Source of the DNA: VFMC01 sp037131575
GTDB taxonomy: Bacteria > Actinomycetota > Acidimicrobiia > Acidimicrobiales > Ilumatobacteraceae
NCBI GenBank assembly: GCA_037131575.1
Contig: JBAXQV010000027.1
Coordinates: 1-22,320, forward strand
Reading direction: 5' to 3'
Length of the DNA stretch: 22,320 nt
The first letter of the stretch is position 1. Each line of letters opens with the position of its first letter. The notes beneath the pieces are model-generated. The model searched no databases. It was given only the letters and a program-made list of their open reading frames with translations, and was not told the DNA's origin. A program made the translations under genes and the position numbers. Positions 7,104 through 15,610 of the stretch are shown in pieces.

Positions 7104-8204
7104 GTGCGCAAGGTCGACGTACTCGTCATCGGCGCTGGCGTGATGGGCGCTGCTACTGCATGGCACCTCGCCCGACGCGGCCATGACGTTCTCATCGCCG
7201 ATCAGTTCGCTCGCGGTCATCAGCACGGCAGCAGCCACGGCGGCGTGCGCATCATTCGCTGGACCTACCCCGACCCCTATTACACGGCACTCACCACCGA
7301 GGCCATGCCGTGGTGGCGCGAACTCGAGGCCGAGGCCGGTGAACCGCTGCTCGACCTGAACGGTGTGTACGACCACGGCCAACCCGCGTTGCTCACTCCC
7401 CTTGCCGACGCATTGCAGGCCTGCGCTGTGCCGTACGAGTGGCTGTCTCCCGAGGCAGCCCACGAACGAGTGCCCGGCCTGCGTTTCGACACACAGGTGC
7501 TGTACCACGGCGGCGGCCGCATTTTCGCCGAACGTGCTGTCGATGCGCTCATCAGGCTCGCCATCGAGCGCGGTGCCGACGCCCGGTTCGATCACCCCGT
7601 GCGCATCGTGTCGGTGGGCGACCATGTGGAAGCCGACGTCGGAGGCGAGACGGTGCGGGCTCGCCGCGTGGTGGTGACGGCAGGCGCCTGGGTGGCAAAC
7701 CTGCTGGCTGCCAGCGCCGCTACTGGGGGCATAGCGCTACCCCCGTTACGCATCACCGCAGAGCACCTCGCTCACTATCAACCCGTCGACGAACATGCCG
7801 TGTGGCCCTCGTTCATGCACCACACCGAGTTGTTCCGCTACGGGCTGTTCACTCCGGGCGAAGGGCTGAAGGTGGGCGGCCACCACGAGGGTGTGGTCAC
7901 ATCGATCGATCAGCCCCGCGACGAGGTCGACCTGTCACGCATCGACGAGATCCGGCGCTACGTGAGCGAGTGGGTGCCGGGTGTGGAGCCTGAGCCGCGG
8001 TTCGGTGCCACGTGCCTCTACACCACAACACCGAGCGAAGACTTCGTCATCGACCGCGTGGGGCCCGTGGTGGTGGCGTCGCCGTGCAGCGGGCACGGGT
8101 TCAAGTTCGCGCCGCTCATCGGCGACATGCTGGCGCGCCTCAGCCTCGATACCCCGGTTGATGGAGTAGTGGCTCCTCGGCACCGCCTCAGCGCGTTCAA
8201 CTGA
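7104..8204 (+). CDS. FAD-dependent amine oxidase of the monomeric sarcosine oxidase / N-methyltryptophan oxidase family
   Basis: A 366-residue flavoenzyme expected to oxidise a secondary N-methyl amino acid with O2, releasing formaldehyde and H2O2. The Rossmann motif GAGVMGAATAWHLARRGH starts at residue 10. HGSSHGGVRIIR (41-52) is the family signature near the flavin. CLYTTTP has Cys304 where monomeric sarcosine oxidase attaches FAD covalently, and GHGFKFAP contains Lys334, the equivalent of its O2-activating lysine. Together these make a covalent, oxidase-type enzyme more likely than a dehydrogenase. Whether sarcosine, N-methyltryptophan or another N-methyl amine is the substrate cannot be read from the sequence. 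The GTG start directly precedes the flavin-binding strand. The last eight bases overlap azlD on the other strand. Confidence 0.9.
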   Translation: MRKVDVLVIGAGVMGAATAWHLARRGHDVLIADQFARGHQHGSSHGGVRIIRWTYPDPYYTALTTEAMPWWRELEAEAGEPLLDLNGVYDHGQPALLTPLADALQACAVPYEWLSPEAAHERVPGLRFDTQVLYHGGGRIFAERAVDALIRLAIERGADARFDHPVRIVSVGDHVEADVGGETVRARRVVVTAGAWVANLLAASAATGGIALPPLRITAEHLAHYQPVDEHAVWPSFMHHTELFRYGLFTPGEGLKVGGHHEGVVTSIDQPRDEVDLSRIDEIRRYVSEWVPGVEPEPRFGATCLYTTTPSEDFVIDRVGPVVVASPCSGHGFKFAPLIGDMLARLSLDTPVDGVVAPRHRLSAFN

Positions 8205-8499
8205 TCGCGCGCACCGCAGCGGTCACCGCCGCGCCGATAACGATGACGGCGATCATCGGCGCCTTGCGCCAGGCTGCCAACACGGCTGCGGCCACACCCG
8301 CAGCACGAGCGTCGATCTGCAGGGTCTGCCCCACGCTGAAGGTGTCTTTCACCACCAGGGCGGCGATGAGCGCCGCTGGGATGAGCGCCAGGCAGCGGTC
8401 GAGCCGGGCAGGGAGTTGCCTACCGCTGAACACCAGGAACCCGAGCACCTTGAACGCGTACGCCCCAGCGGCGAGGGCGAGCACCAAACCCCAACTCAT
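8197..8499 (-). CDS. azlD: AzlD-family branched-chain amino acid exporter subunit
   Basis: A 100-residue hydrophobic protein with three to four membrane segments and the AzlD hallmarks: an N-terminal GAYAFKVLGF helix, LPARLDRCLALIPAALIAALV (29-49), and a C-terminal AWRKAPMIAVIVIGAAVTA helix. With AzlC it forms a two-subunit exporter of branched-chain amino acids or analogues. The ATG overlaps the azlC stop by four bases. The 3' end overlaps the oppositely oriented oxidase gene by eight bases. Confidence 0.9.
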   Translation of the reverse strand: MSWGLVLALAAGAYAFKVLGFLVFSGRQLPARLDRCLALIPAALIAALVVKDTFSVGQTLQIDARAAGVAAAVLAAWRKAPMIAVIVIGAAVTAAVRAIS

Positions 8500-9212
8500 G
8501 CCAGCTCCGGCGCAGACGTGGCCCGTTCACCGGGTCGCTCGGCAGGCAACCCCACCAGCACCCCGACCGATGCGCACAAGATCGGCACCCCGATGGGGAG
8601 AACAGGAATGGTTGCCAGGCACACCGTGGCGCCGATCAGCGCTGCCAACAACCCACGACGGTTGCGCAGCAGCGGCCACACCATGGCCACGAAGGCGGCG
8701 GGGAATGCGGCGTCGAGCCCGAAGGTGACGGGGTTGATGGCACGCCCAGCGAGAGCCCCCAGCAACGTGCCGATGTTCCAGAACACGTACACACTGCCGC
8801 CGGTGATCCAGAACGCCGCACGCTGCGCTCGAGGTGTTCCCTGTGCCACGGCCATGGCCGTCGACTCGTCGATGGTGAGTTGTGCCGCCACCAACCGGGT
8901 GCCCAACGAACCGGGCAGGCGGCGCCCCATCGTGAGGCCGTACACACCGTTGCGAGCCGCCAGTACCAATGCCCCGCCGAGTGCCGACGCCGCCGTGCCA
9001 CCGGCACCCACCACGCTCACCGCCGAGAACTGCGAAGCACCGGTGAACACCAATAACGACATCACGCAGGTCTGTGCCACCGATGCGCCGGCGCTCACGG
9101 CCCCGACGCCGAACGACACGGCGAACACTCCGACTGCGGCGCCGAGGGTGATGCTGGCCACCACCACGGGCCGCAACTCGGGGTCGTGCCAGAGCGCCAT
9201 GAACCGACGCAT
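8496..9212 (-). CDS. azlC: AzlC-family branched-chain amino acid permease, large subunit
   Basis: A 238-residue integral membrane protein of the AzlC/YgaZ family. It has about six hydrophobic segments, an early AVGVFAVSFGVGAVSAG helix, and MSLLVFTGASQFSAV (about 50-64), a typical family motif. It is expected to export branched-chain amino acids with AzlD. The start ATG 9212 is six bases after the glgB stop codon. In-frame ATG 9200 is an alternative. The tight spacing suggests transcription continues from glgB into azlC-azlD, an unexpected grouping of glycogen metabolism with amino acid export. No adjacent Lrp-type regulator is present. Confidence 0.92.
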   Translation of the reverse strand: MRRFMALWHDPELRPVVVASITLGAAVGVFAVSFGVGAVSAGASVAQTCVMSLLVFTGASQFSAVSVVGAGGTAASALGGALVLAARNGVYGLTMGRRLPGSLGTRLVAAQLTIDESTAMAVAQGTPRAQRAAFWITGGSVYVFWNIGTLLGALAGRAINPVTFGLDAAFPAAFVAMVWPLLRNRRGLLAALIGATVCLATIPVLPIGVPILCASVGVLVGLPAERPGERATSAPELA

Positions 9213-9218
9213 CGCGGC

Positions 9219-11081
9219 TCAGCCCACCGGGCGGTGAGCCGCCACCCAGATCGCCGCGAGCGGCGGCAGGTCAACTACCACTGAGGCCGGTTGCCCCTGC
9301 CAGGCCAGGGGGTCGCTCACCAACGTTGTCGCGCCGGTACCGCCGAAAGCACTCCCGCCGAATCGTGCATCGTCGGTGTCGAGCACGACATCCCACCTCC
9401 CTTGCCAGGGCACCCCCACGCGGTACCCGGGGCGAGGCACGGGAGTGAAGTTGGCGATACACACCACTGCGTGGGCACCGCGAGCCGCCCAGCGTACGAA
9501 GGCGTACACCGAGTGGTCGGCATCGTTCGCATCGAGCCATTCGAACCCAGCAGGGTCGCGGTCGCACTCCCAGAGCGCCGGCCACTGCACCGCGGTCGCA
9601 TTCAGCGTGCCCACCAGATCGCGCACACCGCGGTGCGGCGCATGGTCGAGCAGATGCCATGGCAATCCCGCCGCGTCGTCCCACTCGCTCCATGGAGCGA
9701 ACTCCGACCCCATGAACAACAATGGAGCGCCCGGCAGGGCCCACATCCATGCATAGAGCGCACGCAGGGTGGCGAACCGTTGCCAATCGTCACCCGCCAT
9801 CTTGGCCAGCAGACTGCCCTTCCCGTGCACCACTTCGTCGTGGCTCAGTGGCAGCACGAACCGCTCGCTGAACGCGTACATCAACCCGAACGTGAGCCGG
9901 TGATGGTGCCAGCGACGGTGCACCGGATCGTCGTGCAGGTACTCGAGCGAATCGTTCATCCACCCCATGTTCCACTTGTGCGTGAACCCCAGCCCGCCCT
10001 CGACCACAGGGTGGGTCACCTTCGGCCACGCCGTGCTCTCCTCGGCGATGGTGAGCGCACCGGGCACCTCGGCAGCCACCACATCGTTCAACTGCTGCAG
10101 GAACGACACCGCGCCGAGGTTCTCGCGCCCGCCATATTCGTTGGGCACCCATTCCCCTGGCTCGCGCGAGTAGTCGAGGTACAACATGCTCGCCACGGCA
10201 TCGACCCGCAGGCCGTCGATGTGGAACTCGTGCAGCCAGTACAGCGCGTTGGCCACCAGGAAGTTGCGCACCTCGTGGCGGTCGTAGTTGAACACGTAGG
10301 TACCCCAGTCGGGGTGCTCACCTTTGCGGGGGTCGGCATGTTCGTAGAGCGCCGTTCCGTCGAAGCGAGCCAAGGCCCATTCGTCTTTCGGGAAGTGCGC
10401 CGGCACCCAATCGACGATCACGCCGATACCCCGTCGATGCAGCACGTCGACGAATTCGCGGAACTCATCGGGGCTGCCATAGCGAGCGGTGGGCGCGTAG
10501 TAGCCCGTCACCTGATAGCCCCATGAACCTCCGAAAGGATGCTCAGCCACCGGCAGCAGCTCCACGTGAGTGAACCCCAACGACTGCACGTGATCGGCCA
10601 GAGCATGAGCCAGTTCCACGTACGACTGCACATCGTGTCGCCATGAGCCGAGGTGCACTTCGTAGATGCGCAGCCCATCGCGATGCTGGGCAGGTCTACT
10701 CGCCATCCATTCGTGGTCGTCCCACACATGGGCCCCGCTGCCCACCACCACGCTCGCGTCGGCCGGGGGAATTTCGGCACCGCGTGCCATCGGGTCGGCC
10801 TTCATGACCGCGCGCCCGTTGGCGGCGACGACGCGGTACTTGTAGCGATCACCGAGTTGGGCAGTTGTCTCCACGGCCCAGATACCCGACTGCCCTTGCG
10901 GATGCATCGGTGTGGGCATCCACCCGTTGAAGTCGCCGAACAACTCCACGTGGCGAGCGTTGGGCGCCCACACGGCGAACCGCACCACGCCGTCACCGAG
11001 CGGAACCGCCCCGAGCAACTCCCACAACCGCCGATGGGTGCCCTCGCCGAACAGATGAAGGTCGAGGTCGCCGAGCAGCAC
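9219..11081 (-). CDS. glgB: 1,4-alpha-glucan branching enzyme GlgB (GH13)
   Basis: GlgB cuts alpha-1,4 glucan chains and re-attaches them through alpha-1,6 bonds, creating glycogen branches. The 620-residue protein begins with the DLHLFGEGTHRRLWELLGA segment typical of branching enzymes that lack the extra N1 domain. A CBM48 module (VVRFAVWAPNARHVELFGDFN) follows. The barrel signatures are present: YEVHLGSW at 140-147, HPFGGSWGYQ, GLRVDAV with nucleophile Asp294, TIAEES with acid/base Glu347, and LSHDEVVHGKG with Asp415. The open frame extends far upstream, but only as a shadow of the facing glycosyltransferase gene. GTG 11081 is chosen because it immediately precedes the conserved N-terminus and has a TACGCT box eight bases upstream. 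It is divergent from the glycosyltransferase gene, with 49 bases between starts. Confidence 0.96.
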   Translation of the reverse strand: MLLGDLDLHLFGEGTHRRLWELLGAVPLGDGVVRFAVWAPNARHVELFGDFNGWMPTPMHPQGQSGIWAVETTAQLGDRYKYRVVAANGRAVMKADPMARGAEIPPADASVVVGSGAHVWDDHEWMASRPAQHRDGLRIYEVHLGSWRHDVQSYVELAHALADHVQSLGFTHVELLPVAEHPFGGSWGYQVTGYYAPTARYGSPDEFREFVDVLHRRGIGVIVDWVPAHFPKDEWALARFDGTALYEHADPRKGEHPDWGTYVFNYDRHEVRNFLVANALYWLHEFHIDGLRVDAVASMLYLDYSREPGEWVPNEYGGRENLGAVSFLQQLNDVVAAEVPGALTIAEESTAWPKVTHPVVEGGLGFTHKWNMGWMNDSLEYLHDDPVHRRWHHHRLTFGLMYAFSERFVLPLSHDEVVHGKGSLLAKMAGDDWQRFATLRALYAWMWALPGAPLLFMGSEFAPWSEWDDAAGLPWHLLDHAPHRGVRDLVGTLNATAVQWPALWECDRDPAGFEWLDANDADHSVYAFVRWAARGAHAVVCIANFTPVPRPGYRVGVPWQGRWDVVLDTDDARFGGSAFGGTGATTLVSDPLAWQGQPASVVVDLPPLAAIWVAAHRPVG

Positions 11082-11089
11082 AACGAGTG

Positions 11090-11095
11090 AGCGTA
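11090..11095 (-). promoter_or_regulatory. Probable -10 box of glgB (leaderless GTG start)
   Basis: On the minus strand TACGCT is followed by eight bases and then GTG 11081. It is 22 bases from the plus-strand box at 11118-11123, so two divergent promoters interleave in the spacer. No clear -35 box is seen. Confidence 0.45.
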
Positions 11096-11117
11096 TGCCA
11101 TCACCAGCGCGACGGAC

Positions 11118-11123
11118 TACCGT
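11118..11123 (+). promoter_or_regulatory. Probable -10 box of the GT4 glycosyltransferase gene (leaderless)
   Basis: TACCGT is followed by CGGCGTG (seven bases) and ATG 11131. This supports ATG 11131 rather than the upstream in-frame ATG at 11095. Confidence 0.5.
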
Positions 11124-11130
11124 CGGCGTG

Positions 11131-12297
11131 ATGCGAGTTGTGATGGTGTCGTGGGAGTACCCGCCGTTCGTCGTGGGAGGGATCGCCGCGCATGTCGACG
11201 GCCTCGCCCGGGCGATGGCCCGCGCCGGGCACGATGTGGTGGTACTGAGCCTGCAACGGCACGAACACGGTGCGCCCATCGTGCCCGACGATGAGGTTGT
11301 CGAAGGGGTGCGGGTGCTGCGCGCCACCGCCGACCTGCCCTGGCTTCCCGACAACGACCTCGTGGCGCGCATGGCCTCGGCCAACCACCAACTGGTGGCA
11401 CTGGCCGCCCGGCTCGGCGAGTGGCGGCCCGACGTGGTGCACGCCCACGACTGGTTGGTGGCCTGGGCCGGCGACACACTGAAGACGCTGTGGGGCAAGC
11501 CGTTGGTGGCCACGATCCATGCCACCGAGCGCGGCCGCCACGGTGGCCATGTGCCCGCCGGTATGCCTGCCGCCATCAACGCCGTCGAATGGTGGCTCAC
11601 CTATCAGGCACGCGAGGTGATCGCGTGCTCGAAGTTCATGGTGCGCGAAGTGGTCGACGGTTTCGAACTGCCCATCGAGAAGGTGCATCTGGTGCCCAAC
11701 GGCGTCGACCCGGCCGTCTGGCAACCCGCCGCTGCCGACAAGCCGGTGCCGCGGGAGCCATTGGTGGTGGCTTGGGGCCGCGTGCAGTACGAGAAGGGCT
11801 TCCAGGTGCTGGTGCGCGCCATCGCCGAACTGCGCACCCAACTGCCCGAGGTGCGGTGCATCATCGCCGGCCGCGGTTCATACCTTCCCGAACTGCAGAG
11901 CCAAGTTGATGTGGAGGGCGTGGGCGACATCGTCGACCTCGCCGGGTTCGTTCCCGACGACGAGTTGAAGGCCACCTTGCAACGCGCCTCGTGCGTCATC
12001 ATCCCGTCGCTGTACGAACCGTTCGGCATCGTTGCGCTCGAGGGTATGGCTGCGGGCGCACCCACCATCGTCGCCCGCACCGGCGGGCTGGCCGAGATCG
12101 TCGACGGCACCGATGCCGGCCTGCTGTTCGAACCCGGGAATCACCACGACCTCGCCGCGCGCATTCGCGATGTGCTCACCGACACCACGCTCGCGGCACA
12201 GATGCGCACCAAGGCAGCAGCGCTCATCGCCGAGCGCTACACCTGGGATGCCATCGCCGTGGCCACCGTCGAGGTGTATCGCACCGCCTGTCGTTGA
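11131..12297 (+). CDS. GT4-family glycosyltransferase, probable glycogen synthase / maltose-1-phosphate synthase type
   Basis: A 388-residue GT-B enzyme. The N-terminal half opens with VVMVSWEYPPFVVGGIAAHV, the glycogen-synthase-like acceptor loop, and contains VVHAHDWLV at 102-110. The C-terminal nucleotide-sugar half has a WGRVQYEKG motif (Arg217, Lys222) and the GT4 E-x7-E signature in YEPFGIVALEGMAAGAP (Glu296, Glu304). Actinobacterial relatives elongate glucan from ADP-glucose or make maltose-1-phosphate for the GlgE pathway. Sequence alone does not distinguish these, and no glgC or glgE is in the window. Its position between glgB and a phosphorylase gene supports a role in storage glucan synthesis. 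The next gene begins 54 bases downstream with its own promoter-like box. Confidence 0.88.
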   Translation: MRVVMVSWEYPPFVVGGIAAHVDGLARAMARAGHDVVVLSLQRHEHGAPIVPDDEVVEGVRVLRATADLPWLPDNDLVARMASANHQLVALAARLGEWRPDVVHAHDWLVAWAGDTLKTLWGKPLVATIHATERGRHGGHVPAGMPAAINAVEWWLTYQAREVIACSKFMVREVVDGFELPIEKVHLVPNGVDPAVWQPAAADKPVPREPLVVAWGRVQYEKGFQVLVRAIAELRTQLPEVRCIIAGRGSYLPELQSQVDVEGVGDIVDLAGFVPDDELKATLQRASCVIIPSLYEPFGIVALEGMAAGAPTIVARTGGLAEIVDGTDAGLLFEPGNHHDLAARIRDVLTDTTLAAQMRTKAAALIAERYTWDAIAVATVEVYRTACR

Positions 12298-12337
12298 GCG
12301 TTCACAAAGCCGTGACCCATCGCTCGGTGGGGCCAGA

Positions 12338-12343
12338 TACCCT
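12338..12343 (+). promoter_or_regulatory. Probable -10 box of the glucan phosphorylase gene (leaderless)
   Basis: TACCCT is followed by eight bases and then ATG 12352, with no Shine-Dalgarno sequence between. Together with the 54-base gap after the glycosyltransferase, it suggests that the phosphorylase can be transcribed on its own. Confidence 0.5.
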
Positions 12344-12351
12344 CGTCGGCT

Positions 12352-14817
12352 ATGCGTGCAGTTCGCCATTTCACTGTCGTTCCCGCCATCCCGGCACCAC
12401 TCGCGGCCCTGCGTGAACTCGCCACCAACCTGCGTTGGACCTGGGATCGCGATACGCGGCAACTCTTCGAGCGCATCGACCCGCAGGCCTGGCAGGCGGC
12501 CGAGGGCGACCCGCTGCGCCTGCTCGCCTCCATCAGTACCGAGCGCTGGGCCGAACTGGCCAACGATGGCGACATCATCGCCGCCACCGCCACTGCGCAG
12601 CAGCGCCTCGATGCCGCCATCGTGGATCCGCGCTGGTTCCAGGGTCGCGAGGGTTCACCGCTGCACCTGGTGGCGTACTTCTCGCCCGAGTTCGGCATCA
12701 GCGAAACCCTGCCGCAGTACAGCGGCGGCCTGGGTGTGCTGGCCGGCGACCACCTGAAGGCAGCCAGCGACCTGGGCGCGCCGTTGGTGGCCATCGGCCT
12801 GCTCTACGCCGAGGGGTATTTCCGGCAGCGCCTCAACGCCGACGGGTACCAGGAAGAACGCTTCCCTCGCCTCGACACCAGCGGCTTGGCACTCACCGAT
12901 ACCGGTGTGCGCGTGCTGGTCGACCTCGCCGGCGACCCGGTCACCGTACGCGCCTGGCGCGTGAAGGTGGGCCGGGTCGACCTGTACCTGCTCGACACCG
13001 CTGTCGAGGGCAACAGTGTGGAGGGCGCCAACGTCACCAACCGCCTCTACGGCGGCGATGCCGAACACCGCTTGCGCCAGGAGATCGTGCTCGGCATCGG
13101 CGGCATTCGCGTGCTGCGCGCACTGGGCCTGCAACCCGAGGTGTTCCACACCAACGAAGGCCACGCCGGCTTCCTCTCACTCGAGCGCATCCGCGAACTG
13201 GTGGCCGACGGACTGAGCTTTCCCGAGGCGGTCGAGGCAGTGCGCGCCGGTGGCGTGTTCACCACGCACACACCCGTGCCCGCGGGCATCGACCGGTTCG
13301 AGCGCTCGCTGCTCGAGAAGTACTTCAGCGCCTTCGCCACCTCGTGTGGCGTTCCCCTCGACACGCTCGCCCAGTTGGGTGCCCGCGCCGACGAGCCCGA
13401 CGACAGTCGTTTCAACATGGCCGTCATGGGCCTGCGCCTGGCCGGCCGTTCGAACGGTGTTGCCCAACTGCACGGTGAGGTGAGCCGCGAGATGTTCGGC
13501 GGCCTGTGGCCCGATATCGCCGTCAACGAAGTGCCCATCGACGCCATCACCAACGGCGTGCACGCGCACACCTGGGTGAGCGATGAGATCGATGGTCTGC
13601 TGCGTCGTTCGGTGGGCGGTGTGTGGGACGGTGCCGATGCAGCCGCGTGGAACCGCGTGCACGATCTTGCCGCCGACGATGTGTGGGCTGCCCGGCGTGT
13701 GGGGCGCACCGCGCTGGTCGAGTTCGTGCGGTCGCGGCTCGGCGAATCGCTGCTCGACCCCGACGCGCTCACCATCGGTTTCGCCCGTCGATTCGCCACC
13801 TACAAGCGCGCCACGCTCCTGCTCTCGCAGCCCGAGCGGTTGCGCGAAATGCTGCTCAGCGCCGACCGGCCCGTGCAGTTCGTGTTCGCCGGGAAAGCCC
13901 ACCCCGCCGACCAGCCGGGCAAAGACATGATCCGCGACATCGAGATGTTCGCCCGCAACCTCGACGTGGGACACCGCTTCTTGTTCATCCCCGATTACGA
14001 CATGGCAGTGGCGCGGCTCATGTACCACGGGTGCGATGTGTGGCTCAACAACCCGCGTCGCCCGCTCGAGGCATGCGGTACCAGCGGCATGAAGGCGGCA
14101 CTGAACGGTGCGCTCAACTGCAGCATCCTCGACGGCTGGTGGGACGAATGCTTCGACGGCGAGAACGGGTGGGCCATCGCCTCGGCCGACGACGACCCCG
14201 ATACGCATCGCCGCGACACACGCGAAGCCACCAGCCTGTTCGGGCTGCTCGAGCGCGACATCGTGCCGCTGTTCTACCGACGCGATACCAGCGGTGTACC
14301 CCATGGCTGGATCGACATGGTGAAGCACAACTGGGCATCGCTCGGGCCGTTCGTCACGGCGGCACGCATGGTGCGCGATTACGTCACCGAAATGTACGAA
14401 CCGGCCGCAGCCAGTGCTCATCACGTGAGTGCCGATCACTGGGCGCTGGCCAAGTCACTGAGCGCATGGAAGACCCATGTGAACGATGTGTGGCCCGGGG
14501 TACATGTGCTCGACGTCGACGCCGACACAGCAGCGGCCCACGAGGGCGACGAGCGCAACGCGCGGGCACGGGTAGAACTCGGTGGGCTCAACCCCGATGA
14601 AGTGACCGTGCAGTTGTTGCACGGTGCCATCGACTCCACAGGGTCGTTCATCGGCACGCCCGAGATGCTGGCAATGGAACACCGTGGCGACGGTCTGTGG
14701 GAACGCTCGTACCGGGTGAACGCCTCGGGGGCGTACGGCCTCACCGTGCGGGTGCTGCCCACCCACGACGGCCTCATCCACCCCATCGAACTGGGCCGCG
14801 CCGCCTGGGCAGGCTGA
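12352..14817 (+). CDS. glgP: Alpha-glucan (glycogen) phosphorylase, GT35 short-form family
   Basis: A PLP-dependent enzyme that releases glucose-1-phosphate from alpha-1,4 glucan ends. The 821 residues match the actinobacterial type with an extra N-terminal domain (DUF3417-like; LRELATNLRWTWD near residue 20). The N-terminal catalytic half has YFSPEFGISETLPQYSGGLGVLAGDHLKAASDLG-type sequence from about residue 107, VFHTNEGHAGF, and TTHTPVPAG. The C-terminal half has FARRFATYKRA and the PLP lysine in ACGTSGMKAALNG (Lys581), followed by NCSILDGWWDE. A beta-rich tail after about residue 700 may be a small accessory domain. It would recycle glucan made by the neighbouring synthase and branching enzyme. 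It converges on the enoyl-CoA hydratase gene with only six bases between stop codons. Confidence 0.95.
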   Translation: MRAVRHFTVVPAIPAPLAALRELATNLRWTWDRDTRQLFERIDPQAWQAAEGDPLRLLASISTERWAELANDGDIIAATATAQQRLDAAIVDPRWFQGREGSPLHLVAYFSPEFGISETLPQYSGGLGVLAGDHLKAASDLGAPLVAIGLLYAEGYFRQRLNADGYQEERFPRLDTSGLALTDTGVRVLVDLAGDPVTVRAWRVKVGRVDLYLLDTAVEGNSVEGANVTNRLYGGDAEHRLRQEIVLGIGGIRVLRALGLQPEVFHTNEGHAGFLSLERIRELVADGLSFPEAVEAVRAGGVFTTHTPVPAGIDRFERSLLEKYFSAFATSCGVPLDTLAQLGARADEPDDSRFNMAVMGLRLAGRSNGVAQLHGEVSREMFGGLWPDIAVNEVPIDAITNGVHAHTWVSDEIDGLLRRSVGGVWDGADAAAWNRVHDLAADDVWAARRVGRTALVEFVRSRLGESLLDPDALTIGFARRFATYKRATLLLSQPERLREMLLSADRPVQFVFAGKAHPADQPGKDMIRDIEMFARNLDVGHRFLFIPDYDMAVARLMYHGCDVWLNNPRRPLEACGTSGMKAALNGALNCSILDGWWDECFDGENGWAIASADDDPDTHRRDTREATSLFGLLERDIVPLFYRRDTSGVPHGWIDMVKHNWASLGPFVTAARMVRDYVTEMYEPAAASAHHVSADHWALAKSLSAWKTHVNDVWPGVHVLDVDADTAAAHEGDERNARARVELGGLNPDEVTVQLLHGAIDSTGSFIGTPEMLAMEHRGDGLWERSYRVNASGAYGLTVRVLPTHDGLIHPIELGRAAWAG

Positions 14818-14823
14818 CGCTGC

Positions 14824-15597
14824 TCAACTTCCGCTGAACGTTGCCTTCCCAGGCCCGTGCTCGAGGAAGCTCGCCACACCCACCTGCGAGTCGGAGGTGT
14901 TGAACACGTCGGTGAACAGCTGACGCTCGAGCCGCAACCCATCGGCGAGCGCGCCTTCGATTCCCTCGTCGACCGCTCGCTTCACCATGGCCTGGGCCAA
15001 CACGGCGCCACGCGCCACCTCGGCCGCCAACGCCAGCGCTCGCTCGTGCAGTTGCTCGGGGGTCACCACCTCGTCGGCGAGGCCGATGCGAAGCGCTTCG
15101 TCGGCACGTACCTGCCGACCGGTTACCATGATCTCTTTGGCGCGGCTGGCACCCACCACGCGAGGCAGGCGCTGCGTGCCGCCGCCGCCGGGGATGATGC
15201 CGAGCAGAATTTCGGGCTGACCGAACACGGCCTTCTCGCTCGCGATGCGATAGTCGCACGCCAACGCAAGTTCGCAACCGCCGCCGAGGGCATAGCCACT
15301 CACCGCCGCAATCACGAAGCGCGGAATGGCGGCCACCGCGTCGAGCGCCGTGTGGAACCCGTTGCCGATGACGGCACCCTCGGCAGTGCCACCGAACTCG
15401 CTGATGTCGGCACCAGCCGCGAACAACCGCTCACCGCCGGTGATGACCACGGCGCCGGCCGGGTTGGTGGTGAGTTCGATGGCGATCTCGCGTAGTTGCC
15501 CCAGCAACGCTTGCGATAGTGCATTCACCTTAGGGTTGTTGAGGGTGACGACAGCAACGCCATCGTCGCGTCGTTCGAGCAGAACCAGATCAGCCAT
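14824..15597 (-). CDS. Enoyl-CoA hydratase / isomerase (crotonase family)
   Basis: This 257-residue protein has all crotonase hallmarks. The oxyanion-hole segments are FAAGADISEF (59-68) and GYALGGGCELALACD (101-115). Both catalytic glutamates of a true hydratase are present: Glu109 in GGGCEL, and Glu129 in QPEILLGIIPGGGGTQRLPR. A hydratase in beta-oxidation or short-chain acyl-CoA breakdown is therefore more likely than a non-hydratase relative. The gene follows meaB by 13 bases. A TAGGGT box six bases before the ATG, with TTGCAC 16 bases further upstream, suggests it also has its own promoter. Pairing with meaB points to propionyl- or branched-acyl-CoA metabolism, but this is inference. Confidence 0.93.
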   Translation of the reverse strand: MADLVLLERRDDGVAVVTLNNPKVNALSQALLGQLREIAIELTTNPAGAVVITGGERLFAAGADISEFGGTAEGAVIGNGFHTALDAVAAIPRFVIAAVSGYALGGGCELALACDYRIASEKAVFGQPEILLGIIPGGGGTQRLPRVVGASRAKEIMVTGRQVRADEALRIGLADEVVTPEQLHERALALAAEVARGAVLAQAMVKRAVDEGIEGALADGLRLERQLFTDVFNTSDSQVGVASFLEHGPGKATFSGS

Positions 15598-15603
15598 GGT
15601 GGC

Positions 15604-15609
15604 ACCCTA
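15604..15609 (-). promoter_or_regulatory. Probable promoter of the enoyl-CoA hydratase gene
   Basis: TAGGGT on the minus strand lies six bases before ATG 15597. A TTGCAC -35-like hexamer (15631-15626) is 16 bases upstream, inside the end of meaB. This is the best complete -35/-10 pair seen in the window. The sequence TAGGGTGCCACC-ATG is nearly identical to TAGGGTGCCCAC-GTG ahead of the MFS gene. Confidence 0.55.
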
Positions 15610-15610
15610 G

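Noticed and set aside
9291..10526. A 411-codon open frame opposite glgB
   Set aside because: It lies fully antisense to the conserved GH13 barrel, and its translation shows no plausible fold.
11082..11600. N-terminal extension of glgB by about 170 residues
   Set aside because: This part is antisense to the start of the GT4 gene. The conserved branching-enzyme N-terminus begins right at GTG 11081.
13177..14439. A 420-codon minus-strand open frame inside glgP
   Set aside because: It is opposite the conserved phosphorylase sequence including the PLP-lysine motif, and has no family features of its own.
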